A stretch of 64,000 bases of DNA from Acridotheres tristis. Lineage: Eukaryota; Chordata; Aves; Passeriformes; Sturnidae. Of this stretch, positions 12,101 through 24,100 are shown one piece after another (the first letter of the stretch is position 1; each line of letters opens with the position of its first letter). The DNA lies in assembly GCA_037013685.1 (NCBI GenBank), contig CM072896.1, positions 8,249,444 through 8,313,443 on the forward strand, read 5' to 3'. The notes below the pieces were generated by a model. That model searched no databases. It had not been told where the DNA came from and worked only from the letters and a program-made list of their open reading frames with translations. The translations under genes and the position numbers were made by a program.

Positions 12101-15100
12101 GAGCTCTTGCTTCCTGTCATGGGAGTGATGCATGTGAGGAGTGAGGGGCAACCATTGCAAATGCCAAACACTTGCAGGTGAGAAAAACCTCCTCTTAGAT
12201 GGCTGATCTACACACCAGAGGTGTGGGAATGTCAGGGAAACAGGTCACTGCATGGCACTCAGGTGCTCAGAGGGAGGGGAGCAGCCCCTCACCCCAGAGG
12301 GGTCTTCTGCAGATGTTGGAACAAATGAAGAGGTATCCACATCTGTGTGGATGCTAATGCTCAAATCTGGTTCTGCAGTTGTTCACTAAAGCATGATCAG
12401 TTCAAATACAAAGATAGAATTGTCTTGTTTATCCTGATGCAAAAGCTCAGGTGAAGAAGTATTTTTGGCGATGGACCGTATATATGACTCAGAGCAAATT
12501 AAGAGGAAGCTCTCAGAAAAAGACCACAGAGACTGTCTTGCTGCTATAGCAACTGCCAATTGCGTTTGTGTAGTAAAATGTAATGCTGTTCACACAAAGT
12601 GGCAATAAAGCCTTGCCTTTCCTTCACCTGGAGTCTGGGCTTACTGTAAAGTGTTGCTATTGCCCTCAGCACAGGCCAGCCCAGCTGTAGTGGGAGGCAC
12701 CAGGGTGAGGAAGATCTTAGGTTTAAGCTGCTTACAGTTTTGGGGGTTCGTTTTGTTGGTTTTTTTTTTTTTTTTTTGGTTTGGTTTGGGTTTTTTTTGT
12801 TTGGTTGGTTTTTTTGTTTGTTTGCTTGTTCATTTGTTTGGTATTTTTATTGCTGCTTACATTTGTTGCAAGGATTTAACCAGGAAGAGCTCAGGGTAAT
12901 TTTCATTGCATTGGAGATCATGGATGTGCATGAGAGAAGGGCAGGGGTGGGCACTGCTGGATGGGTCTCACTCGTGCTGCAGCTTGGGCATTCCCTGGGC
13001 AGTGCCGTGTCCCTGCAGCCTGGCATTCCCTGGGCATTCCCTGGGCAGTGCCGTGTCCCTGCAGCCTGGCATTCCCTGGGCATTCCCTGGGCAGTGCCGT
13101 GTCCCTGCAGCCTGGCATTCCCTGGGCATTCCCTGGGCGGTGCAGTGTCCCTGCAGCCTGGCATTCCCTGGGCATTCCCTGGGCAGTGCCGTGTCCCTGT
13201 AGCCTGGCATTCCCTGGGCAGTGCCGTGCTCCCCCAGGCGCTGTGCGCAGCCCGTGGGGTGCAGGTGACACAGAGCAGTGACACAGAGCAGCAGCACCTG
13301 TGCGGGGTGGCCTTTAGCAATGTGCACCTGCCATCATTGTCTCGGGAAGCCTGCCAGCTGCTGGGGGTGTTTCACCCCACCCACAAGCGCTGCTTCTGCC
13401 ACAGAATTCAGGACAATGTGTGTAAAGTCACGTGCATGGTACCCAGATAAGCTGAAGGCAAAGGTCTGGTGCTTCAGAGATCACTGCTTAGTCTGAGCAT
13501 GTTCTGGAGTCCCCTGCATGTTTTATGGCGGTCGTCTCACCTCTCCTTACCATCTATGCAATGTGTTTCTAAAAAGTAGAAGGGCCAGTATTTAATCTGG
13601 GGTGCCAAGAAGGGGAGGGTGTTGTGAGGATGCCTGTGAGGCATCACACATGATGTGAGGTATTTTCACTTACCCATCCCACCCCCAGCATTCAGTCTGT
13701 TTTTCACCGTCACAGGAGTCCTAGCATAGCCTTCATTTTTGGGATGACTCATTTCCTTTTCTGCAATGCTCTTACGTTCTAGTACTAATAATACTTCCAC
13801 AAGTGGAAGTCATTATTATAGAGGACTGCTGATAAACTGGCTCGTCCTACCTTGCCTCTCAGATGGTATCACAAATGGCAGCCTCAGTGTTTTATGTTCT
13901 GCCTGAGAGAGTAATTTTTCTTTCAACCCTGGAATTTAATTAACTTCCAAACATGTGCCTGCATCCATTTGGAAACTGATGGCATTAACTAAATAAACCC
14001 ACAAAGTAGGTTTTTCAAAGATGTTTGTTCCTTGATATTTGCTGTGAGCAGTCTGGGGCAGGGTATTCACTGCCTTCCCTGGGCCCTGTGTGTCCCACCT
14101 GCTGCTGATAATAAGGCACTAAAGTGATATCCCTCACATGCTGAGGGATAAAGGCTGCAAAGGCACCTGCAGTCACTTTTCCAGGCCCTGGTGCTGGCTG
14201 TAAGTCTAGCACTCTCTGGTGTGTGCTTTGCTGTAGAGAGAAGGACGAAGGAATGTGACTGGCTTTTCCTGGTCCTGACTTGTGAATCCTGAATTCTGCC
14301 ATCTTTCTTTTAACGTGAAACCATTTTTTAAATGGCTGATGGGAGAGAGAGGGACGCAATGTGCCTGGTGACGAATGTGGGAGTGGGTGATTGTGTTGCT
14401 GTTCCAGCATATGGCCAACACCAGTAGCAAGGGAAGGATGTTATTTTAAGACCCCTCCTTTGCTGGTGGAAGCATGAGAAGCAGAAGAGAGCTGTCTCAC
14501 ACAGCAACTGAGCTTTTATGGTAGACACCAGTTAACCTGATTTTTGTATTTAAAAAAAAAAAAAAGAAAAAAGTTCACTTGGTTTTGTTTTAAAGAGCCT
14601 CCTCCACCTATGTGTGGCTGCATTATCTAAAGGGAGGAGGGTTACAATAGAAAGCAAATACATCCTACAGGGGCAGCCTGGTTAACTTTTCTCAGATGTG
14701 GATGCTGAGAGCCTGCTGCCTTTGGGAAGAGGGTGCTAAGGAGCCAAGGATGCCCTGGGCAGGGCTGGATGGGCAGCAGCTCTCAGGGATACTGGGATAG
14801 CACTGCCCTTGCTTACTTGAGAATGTGACATTGCCCCTGAAAGTACTGTGTTGCTGTTAGGAGCTAATTAATGCAGCCCTCGCTTAAACCTCTGGTGTCC
14901 CAAGCAGGGAATAAAAGCCTTTTACTGGGGAGTTGGGCAGGAGAACTGGTACCTCATGCTGCTTGTCCAGTTTTCCCTCTGCTGCCTCTGCGAGGATGCC
15001 GAGGCTGTCATTTAATAACCACACGGGTGGTGCATCCCAGCAGGGCTCCTGCAGCACTGGGTGGGGTGGGAGCTGCTGGGAATGGGGGAGCTGGTGCTGG

Positions 15101-18100
15101 ACACAGCTGGGAAAGGCAGTGATTCAAAAGTGGGGGTGGAAAAATTTTGCTTATGGCTGTTTTCTTTGCAGCAGAGGGGTTGTAAGGGATAGGAAGGAAA
15201 CTTAAACTTCTCTGGCATGGGGTGGGAGCCAGCTGTCTGTCTCACACTGTCCTGTATTGTTGAATCTCATCAGCCAATCCTTCTTTTGGGCCCTCTTCTG
15301 CTCAGGTTACCACACAGAGCAGCAAAACCACCACTTCCTTTGCTGGCTGAGCTAATGGAAACCCCTTTAATAATTAAGGGGATAAGTCTCCACTTGGAGG
15401 GGTGGATTCTGCAGGAAAAAGCACAGAAATGCAGGTGGTTCTTGGGTGGGCTGCATGGGGATTGCCTGTGCTGACTGACAGCCCTGTGGCCTTTCCTGTC
15501 CCCAGATAGTGATGTACATAGGCCAGGTCTCCAAGGACATCGTGAAGTGGCCTCGGCCTCTGTCACCACCTGTCGTGAAGCTGGAGATGAGGACGAATGC
15601 AGAGTATGGGATGCCTTCCACCCACGCCATGGCAGCTACAGCCATCTCCTTCTCCTTTTTCATTGCAACCATGAACCAGTACAAGGTAGGAGTACCAAAA
15701 GAAAACAGAAGAAGAAAAAGAAAATAGATAAAAAAAAAGAAAAGCCTGTGTCTGCTTCCAGCAAGCCATATAAAGCTTGCAAATCCAAAGGTGTTGCTAC
15801 TTCCAGAGGAGTTTAATATTTATTTTCACAGATGTGTATTCTTTCCTGTGCTTACCTGTAGCTGGTCAATAATAGACACAAAAAGAAATTTAGTGCCAAT
15901 GTCCTTTTTTTTTTTTTTTTTGCATGGATTCCTCTCAGAGCTGCTGGCAGGCTGCACTGCCCTGCTGTGGTTTGGTGGGTTTGCTGTGTTTTTGCACGTG
16001 GGGTGACCATGGAGGGAAGGTGCCTGGTTGCCAGCATTTTGTGCTCACCCCATGCCCACCAAGTCAGTGCTGCACACTGGGACATGCTGACTCCCAGGGA
16101 AGCCAAAGGAGCTCTGTGTCATGTGGCTTCTGTATGAAAGGAAAAGCATCCTTGGAAATCCCCTGGCTCTAACCTGTGTTAGACTAACAGCACACAACAT
16201 GGTTGGAAAGTCTGCTTGTCAGAGGAGTAACAGCAGCTTCAGTGCACTGCAGCTGTAGGCTGCTTGGGGAAGTCTCATCATTTTTCCTCCTCATCTTCCT
16301 AAAACGTTTATTTCCTGGAAATTCATTTCTCCATTATGACTATTTTAATTCCATTTAATGGATTCCAAGCCAGTATTTCCTGTACTCTAGTAATAATAAC
16401 TTCCTGGCTGCATTGTATTTAAGAATGTTTCTCAACCCTCTCAAGGCATAAACCTTGTAACCAGGAGGGCTCCTGCTCTCTGTGTGGTAACTGGTCAGAG
16501 CAGCTTGACAGTGGGATGGGGACAAGGAGCCATGAGAGAGCATATTTGTCAGCCCTCAAGGCCAGATCCATCCCATGTGTCAGAGCCACCAAGAAGACCT
16601 GGCCAGTATCACCTTCTGCTCAATCCACTAGTGACCAGTGGGACATGCAGCTCTTCACAGGCTGTCCTCTGCTTCTTGGAAACTGCCGTGAAACAATAAA
16701 GCTGCTGTCAAATAATTAAATGGTTTAATTGTCTCTATTAAGATGGAAAAATCTCCCAGTACATTCTGCTGCTATCTTCTCAAGATGCCCTAATCATCAA
16801 TTACTGATCTGGACTAACTCCCAGGCTGCCTGCTGAGGGAGGAGTCCAAGTGGATGTAAATGCTCCAAAGGCTTAGAGAAATGAGGAAAAATAGTGTTTT
16901 ATGAACTGGGAGTGACATCTGCAGCTGGGTCTGAGCTCTCTATTCAGGAAGCTGGAGTATGCCAGGGGAAAGGGTCAGAAGAGAGCTGTTATGCTTAGAA
17001 TTTCCACAGAAACATTTTTGTGTTGACCTGTGGTGGCCCTTGTCAGTCGTCAGCCTCTGGCAGAAGATGGAGACTGTGTCAAATTGGATGAATTAATTGC
17101 GTTTATTTATTTATATTTTGAGTTGGTTTATTTTTTACAGAAAAATCTCCCTTATGGACTGAGAGGAGCCCAGCAGCCCACTCAGTTTCAGAGTTTGAAT
17201 GAGTGGATTAAGGGCTAATATGTTAAGCTTATTCTTTACTAAATGTGGGTTTTTTAATTTTTTAAATGTTGATTTATTTAAATGCTTCTTTCCATGTACT
17301 TAGGCTACTCAGAGAGGGTATTAAGCAAAGCCAGCTTCATAAGATGATTAAACCTTTAAGTGTCACAGGGAAGAGCAGTCCTGACTGCTCTAATAGCTGG
17401 ATTGTGGTTTCAGCCCAGACATTGATTCTCCCCACTCAGCCCACTGCTCGAGGACTATTGATCACTTCTGGTCAGACCCTGCAGCTGTCACAATCCCCTT
17501 GGCTGAGCTGAGACTGCAGTGCTACCTCAGGCATAGCTTGTACAACATGCTGTGCCTTTTTCCTTAAGCTTTTTGACACTAACATGGTTTTTGCAGACAG
17601 ATATTGTAGGGAACAATTCTGCAAATAGCATCTATTTCCCAGACTTCTCCAGAGTGAGACCAGATCTTCCAGAAGCAGGCACCACAGGTAATGAAATGAC
17701 CTTCTAGCAGACTGTGTGTTGATTGAGGACTTTGTCTCAGATCACATTAATCTCTTGAGGAAAGTACAGGAGCCTCTTCCCAGCACAAGACCCTTATGTC
17801 AGTCCAGCTGCTTGGTTTCATGGGTGTATTTAATTTTCTTTCCCCTTTTCACAGTATCCATTTGAGCTCGGCCTGGCAGCAGCGTTTGTGTTCTCGACGT
17901 TGGTGTGTCTGAGCAGGCTCTACACAGGGATGCACACAGTCCTGGTAAGGATGTGCCTCCAGCTCTGCTGTCCTGAGCAGCTCCATCCCCAGCTCTTCAG
18001 GTGATGGATGACCTGCCTTGGCCATGCCTCTCGGGAGCAGATGAGTTGTGCCGCTGGATTTGGGCTGTACACAGAGGAGCAGCGAGGAAAGCCTGGGGCT

Positions 18101-21100
18101 ATAGCAGTCAGAGTCCGCAGGGGAGGGATTTACAGCCCGGCGAGGTCAGGGCGGCATCTCCATCGCAGCTCTCCGTTTCGAAATTGTAATTGCGAGGAAT
18201 GCGCTTGGGCAAGCGGCTGCTCCTTAGCTAAGCCCTTTGTGCAATAGTATCACTGTTTTCAGCCAGAAATACCCTGGGAGTGTCGGCAGGAATTGCAGCT
18301 CGCTGACTCACGGGGGTGAAGAGTGGCGAGTGAGCTACCCTGGAGGGGCAACAGCAGCACAAGGCACCCAGAAATGACAGGTTTCTTGTTTTCAGCTGGG
18401 AGGAAATTAATTAGGGACTGAGATGCACGAATACTTTGTCTGAAAATAATTATAAAATATCTGTGAATTTATATGATAGGCTCGCTAGGCACAGTTGCTT
18501 AGAGACATCAGACCTGCTTTAGGAACAAATTTCAATGTGCCTGTGATAACTGGTTCTTTTCTGACAAGAGGAAACCTTATTGATCTGTTATATATAGTGG
18601 TCAGATCTTCCCAAACACGGATAAAAACTTCTGGCTAGAGCTGTTGGTCTCATATATATAAATAATTGAATCTTTTTTACTAAGTAATAATTATGTTTGT
18701 AATGAGACTTAATGACCGTAAGAAAGGGAGCCCTCGTGAGATTAAGGATAGCTGCAAAATATGGCTTGACCTTCCCTTTCAGGCCCAGTGGATCAAAACA
18801 ACATCTTACATCGAAGCTGCAGACATCCTTTCTGAGCTACTGACCTTAAGTCCATCAAGAAAAATTCTTTGCATACTTCTCTTGCTGGCCCATCATAATG
18901 AAAGACCCCTCTAAATTTAGATGGATTTTAGGGTAAAGAAGAAAAAGACCTTTGTACTTTTGACATGATAGAAAAGGGCTTTAAAGTAAAATTTTTAAAA
19001 AAGCTTCTTAGCTGAAGCGTGAGCAATGCTGCCTTTCAAAAGGGGCAAATGTGCTTGGCTGGGATCTTTATCCTGTGTGTGCCTTGGTGGGGATGGAGCT
19101 GGGGAAAGGCCCAGTGATCACAGCTACCACATGCAACCCCTCTCTGCAGCAGCTGGTCACCCACAGTGACTGACTCTACTCAGCTGATGCCTGGAAAGGC
19201 TGACCTGGAACAGAGACTAAATAGATTAAAAGGAATAAAACAGGTATGTATTGAAAGGATACACTTTGGGCAGTGCAAGAGCCTGGCTGGGGCTACACCC
19301 AAATCAAATCCAAGATGGATTCCAATCACGAGTTTTACACTTCTATAAGTTTTGGTTCATCTACATATTGGGGTCAATTATCCAACCACAGCCCCAGGCT
19401 ATGAAGTCTCAGCCCCCTGGATTGCCCCCTTCCCTTTTGGGTACCAGTTGTCCTTGATTCTCTAGCTAGAAAGGAATTATTTTGTCTAACTACCCTGTGA
19501 AGAGAACTTATCAATACCTAATATGAAGTTTCAGAGTTACACACTAAGCAGCAGAGAATCTGAAAAATATAAAAGCTAAAACCCAAGGCACCAGTCCCAC
19601 TTGCAGTTCTTTGGGGAAGAAGTGCAGCTCAGAGCCGTGTCTGACCCTTGGTGGGACAGCTCCTGGGGTCAGAACTGTGTTCAGAGCTGTGGTGTCACAG
19701 GGCTGAGGCACAGCAGTGCCCAGCCAAGCCATTGGCTGAAAGAAACACTGGGTTTTTAACTGAGGCCTTAATAGAAAGGATAAAGTAATGTATTAAGTTG
19801 TCATAGCATTTTAGTAAAGCAAAGGAATGGGTAACAACTATCCATGGACTTGGTGCAACTGAATTTTTCCTGTTTGAGGAACCAGAGGAGTGACAAGCAC
19901 AGTTGCATCGTGCTTTCCTGCAGCTCCAGTGCAGAATCTCATCTTCTGTAGTCTCAGCTCTACAAATCTGTTTGTATTTCAGCACTGCTGGCCTTGCTTT
20001 TGAATGAGGAGTGGTATCAGAAAGCACAGTGATGTCGTTAGAAGAGATATTACCATTAAAGATCTCCTGGAGAGGCAGTCAGCTGGTGTGGGAGCTATCT
20101 GCATCCTTCCAGCTGTACCAGAATGAATCCTGTGCTCAGGGAAAAGGGAACAAACACCCATGGCTGGGCTGTTACCAGGACAGCATCTCCCAGCCAGAGG
20201 ATGGGGTGGCAGCAATGCACTCACACTGCTGACAGGTAATTTAGTTACAACCACCCATCTCCACCACCTCAGCATCACAGTGTCCTGCGTGTGTGGAAAA
20301 ACAGGGGAAATGCAGGAAAGGGTCCTTTCCTGTAGGTCTTAAATGGTGGAGTCTGAGGACCTGGTAAAGGAGGGATCTGGAGTTACCTGGAAAAGGCAAA
20401 GTAAAAAAAAAAAAGTAAAAATTTGGACACATTTTGAAGCAGTGAATCTGTAAGTTTTTAGGGGTTATTTTTGAGAAACAAAAAGCAATTGGACATGATA
20501 TGACTGGTAATTATTGTTCTTTGCCTTTTTTCTCCAGAGAGCTGTATTTTAGAAAATATTACTTTGCTTTCCATCTTAAAATACTGGCCCAATTTTTGGT
20601 CCCTGCCTCAGTGAACAAGTTTTCCTGTCTCACATCTGCTGAAGCCATTCCCTCCAGAGCTAGAGCTGCTGTGGTGAGAACTTTGCAACTGCCCTGAATT
20701 ACAAGTAATAATGTCCTGAGCTGACCAGCATGATCACTTTTTATCATCATAAAAACCCTGACGGGACTTTTCCCCCTGAGATACACCCATTTAATGTTGG
20801 TGCATTTATTTCTGATTACACCTCCCATGGGTAGGATGGCTGGGGTGTTCTCCCACCCTGCCCCTTTGCTGGGCTGCATTTCAGGTTTTTTCATACTACC
20901 ATTAATCCTGAAATCATCTTAGATATTTTAAAGCTGATAAACACACAACATGCTCACAGTACTTTACCCACTGTGCAGTGCAGTCCTTAGGAGTGGAGTT
21001 CAGCAGTGTGAGTGGTGTCTCACACTAAAGGAAAATGTAAGGGAACCCGGGCAGTAAGTGCCCGTGTAGCAGACAGAAGAGGAAAAGCGTTCTTTTTGCT

Positions 21101-24100
21101 TGGACTGGCAATATCAGGGAGGCAGGGCAGATGTTCGGTGCTATGTAGGAGCAGAGCTGAGCTGTTCAGCAGTGGAGGGGCTTTAGAGGAGGTAGAAGGA
21201 GCCTGGGGAGGACTTGTCTGTGCCGAGGGAGCTGGAGCATCCCAGCAGGGCCACCGGAGATTTTACATTTTGCAGGTAGTGCTGCACCTTGAGCAAAATC
21301 CGAGCCTGCCCTTATTTAAAAATTCCTTTATAATTGTGGGCTTGGCGAGAGGCTAATCTGTTTACACAGGCAGACAGGCAGGAATGTGCTTCCTGGGTGT
21401 GCTAAGAGCTGCTCCACCCCCGGGAAAAACTCGGGTCCTGCTCCGGGGGCACAGCAGGGACCGTGCACAGGGCAGGTGTTCTCGCAGAAATCCGAGCTAT
21501 CCCTCCTCTTCCCATCTTCCCCTTAGTTTAGCAGGCAAAGGGGGAAATCATTAATTCTGCACTGCTAAATGTAAGTGTTGGGCTGGATCTTGCTGACCTC
21601 CTCTGGGTGTTCAAAAAAAATCAAACCTGCCCATGCACACCAGGACTGAAGGGAGCCATCACATATCCTGAGCTCTGCAGCAGCTTCTAGTGAGGAGTTT
21701 CCAAAATGAGAAGCCCAGATATTGGTGGATAGGAGGAAAACAGAATAAACCACTGGCATCATATACATACATATATATATATATATGTATATCTATATAT
21801 TTACTTATGAATTGTATACATGTACTACTGTACTGATACATACATTATAAAACACACAAAATTAACAAATATAAGATAATGATGGAATAAGCACTACTTT
21901 TTTTAAATGCACCTTTTAGTTTTATTTATGAGCAGTGCAAAAAGTATCTTCTCCCCCCAGCCCCATGGGTTGCTTTGTGCACCCAGTTTGGAGACCACAG
22001 GTACAATGCCACTGGTCAGGGGTGGAGCTGATTGTCTGGGTCCTGGTTACTGTACTGGGGCTGAATGGGAGGATAAAATTCAGAAAACTTTAATCAGGTT
22101 TGTAAATAGGGACTGTTTGCAACTGGGTTGGGAACTGGTATCAGCTGGGTAAATCTGAGCAAAGCTTTTGTGAGGAAATGTTAATGTTTGGTTGCAGTTC
22201 TTTAATTGGAACAGAAAAGCACGTGAACAGCTTTTGAGTATTGTTTCTTGATCACCCATAGAAGGATATTGAGGACTTTTTCCTCTAACATGAGATGGAC
22301 AAACATCTGTGTGGAGGTACAGAGTGGGGATGGGATTTCCGAGCATCAGTGCTGGGAGCAGCCCCCAGCTCTTCTGTGCTGAGGCTGTTGCTTAGTGTTG
22401 GGCCAAAACATGCTCTATGTATAAAGGTATCATCTAAAAATTGACATCAAAACATGAATTACTGTGAAGTAAATGTATATAGTATAATGGTATTTTACAT
22501 ACTAGACATCTATGATCAAATTTGTGTGTTTCCATGGCTAGCCTCATGTTTTGGATGAAGGAATATATGGAAATTTGTATTAGGAATATGCAAAATGGCT
22601 ATAGGTAGGAGTTGTTTAAAACGAAATGTGCTGTGAATCTAATGGAAGTTGTAAACTGCTGAAGTTCAGCCATACAGGAGTAATGCATTTACCAGAATGT
22701 CATTAAATATTTCTGTTGTGAAAAACTCCCCTCATTCCTGCCTAACTCAAAGTGAAGCTCACATAAATAATTTTCAGAGTGTGACCAAGCATGGCAGTAG
22801 TCAGCTGTCACAACTCGTGGAAAACATACAACCTTAGAAGAGGATATTTCTGTCTGTGACTAACTTCAGCTTTTGCAGGGCATTTTGTGGCTGTACTGAC
22901 ACTGCTGCCTCTACGTGACACTGCAAGGGCAGCACAGGGAAACTTGTTTTATTGCTTTTTACCTGTCTGCTCTCATACAGATGGCTTTTGTTAGGGGCTG
23001 CCTCCTGTCTCCTTTCTCAGCTTTGTGGCTGACAACAATCAAGTTCTCAAAACGCTTTATTTGCCTCTGTTAATAAATTAGGGTTTAACTCTATGCTTGC
23101 TTCAGGCACTGTACTGAAAGCTGGATTTCAGAGACTTGAGCAACAAATTTCTCCTTGCTATATCCGGGCCCGGAGGTGCCTCCCTCCCTGCTGGCAGAAA
23201 CCAAGGCACACGCACCACATCCCACAGCTCTGCACTTTCCATCCCTGGAGCTTGTGTTTCTGGGATGGGAGCCTGTCCCTGACAAAGGACAGCATCTCCC
23301 CCTTTATGCAAAGCAAGCTGGGGATAATCACAGTGATGTGATGAAATTGCTCCTAGGGTTAGAGGAGGGACAGGGTTTGTGTGAAGGCAGCTCACTGCCA
23401 TGCTGTCCCTGAGATGGAGTTGTGCATGTGCCTTTTCCGAGGGCCTAGGTGGAGAATGCCCTCAAAACATGAGAGCAGGAGGAGAATGTGTGTCCACAGA
23501 CACATGCATAGGCTAAGGCTGGGTTTGTACATTGTCATGTTTTGTTCAGCACAGGCTTCACGTTGTCCCTGCACGTGGATAATGCCATCACTGGATTCAG
23601 GGTGTTCCTCTACTGCTTGGCCCCACCAACGCAGATACTACTCTTTTATCATCACCCAAATTACCTGGTTTACCTTCCAGGCCTCACAAAGCCTTCTAAA
23701 TGTGATTTCTTTACAGGATGTGATTGGAGGAGCACTGATTTCGGCTGGGCTGCTCGTGCTCTTGTATCCTGCGTGGGACACAATAGATCACTTGCTGTTA
23801 ACCAGCCCCTTCTGCCCACTGCTTTCCATAGCCGTGCCTCTCGTCTTGTGCTACAACTACCCCAAACTAGACTATTACAGCCCCACCAGGGGAGACACCA
23901 CTACGATCTTAGGAGCTGCAGCTGGAGCGACTGTGGGATTTTGGTTGAACAACCAGTACTCTGCTTCAGCCTACACCAGCCAAAGCGTTCAGCCTGGCTT
24001 TGCTCTGATCACCAGTGCCATGGTGTTTGTGCTGGCCAGGTTCCTCGTAGGGATCCTGGTTGTCCTGCTGACACGCTGGGCCATGAAGAGCCTGGTCCTT

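Larger units (their letters stand above)
6101..15505 (+). other. SGPP2: SGPP2 intron 2
   Basis: A 9.4-kb GT-AG intron, phase 0. It contains a CR1 LINE tail (about 7667-7822), a TA-rich microsatellite (10573-10600), a G/T low-complexity tract (12737-12842), a 46-bp minisatellite (about 12986-13230) and an A-rich run at 14552-14572. A GC-richer block at about 10610-11150 is open in several frames on both strands, the longest being 10514-11152 on the minus strand. The predicted peptides are compositionally biased and resemble nothing I know, so I do not call a gene there. Confidence 0.85.

Noticed and set aside
12740..13450. Long open frames (up to 236 codons +, 157 codons -) over the minisatellite
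   Set aside because: The 46-bp period changes frame each unit and the repeats simply lack stop codons on both strands. The start region is a G/T low-complexity tract.
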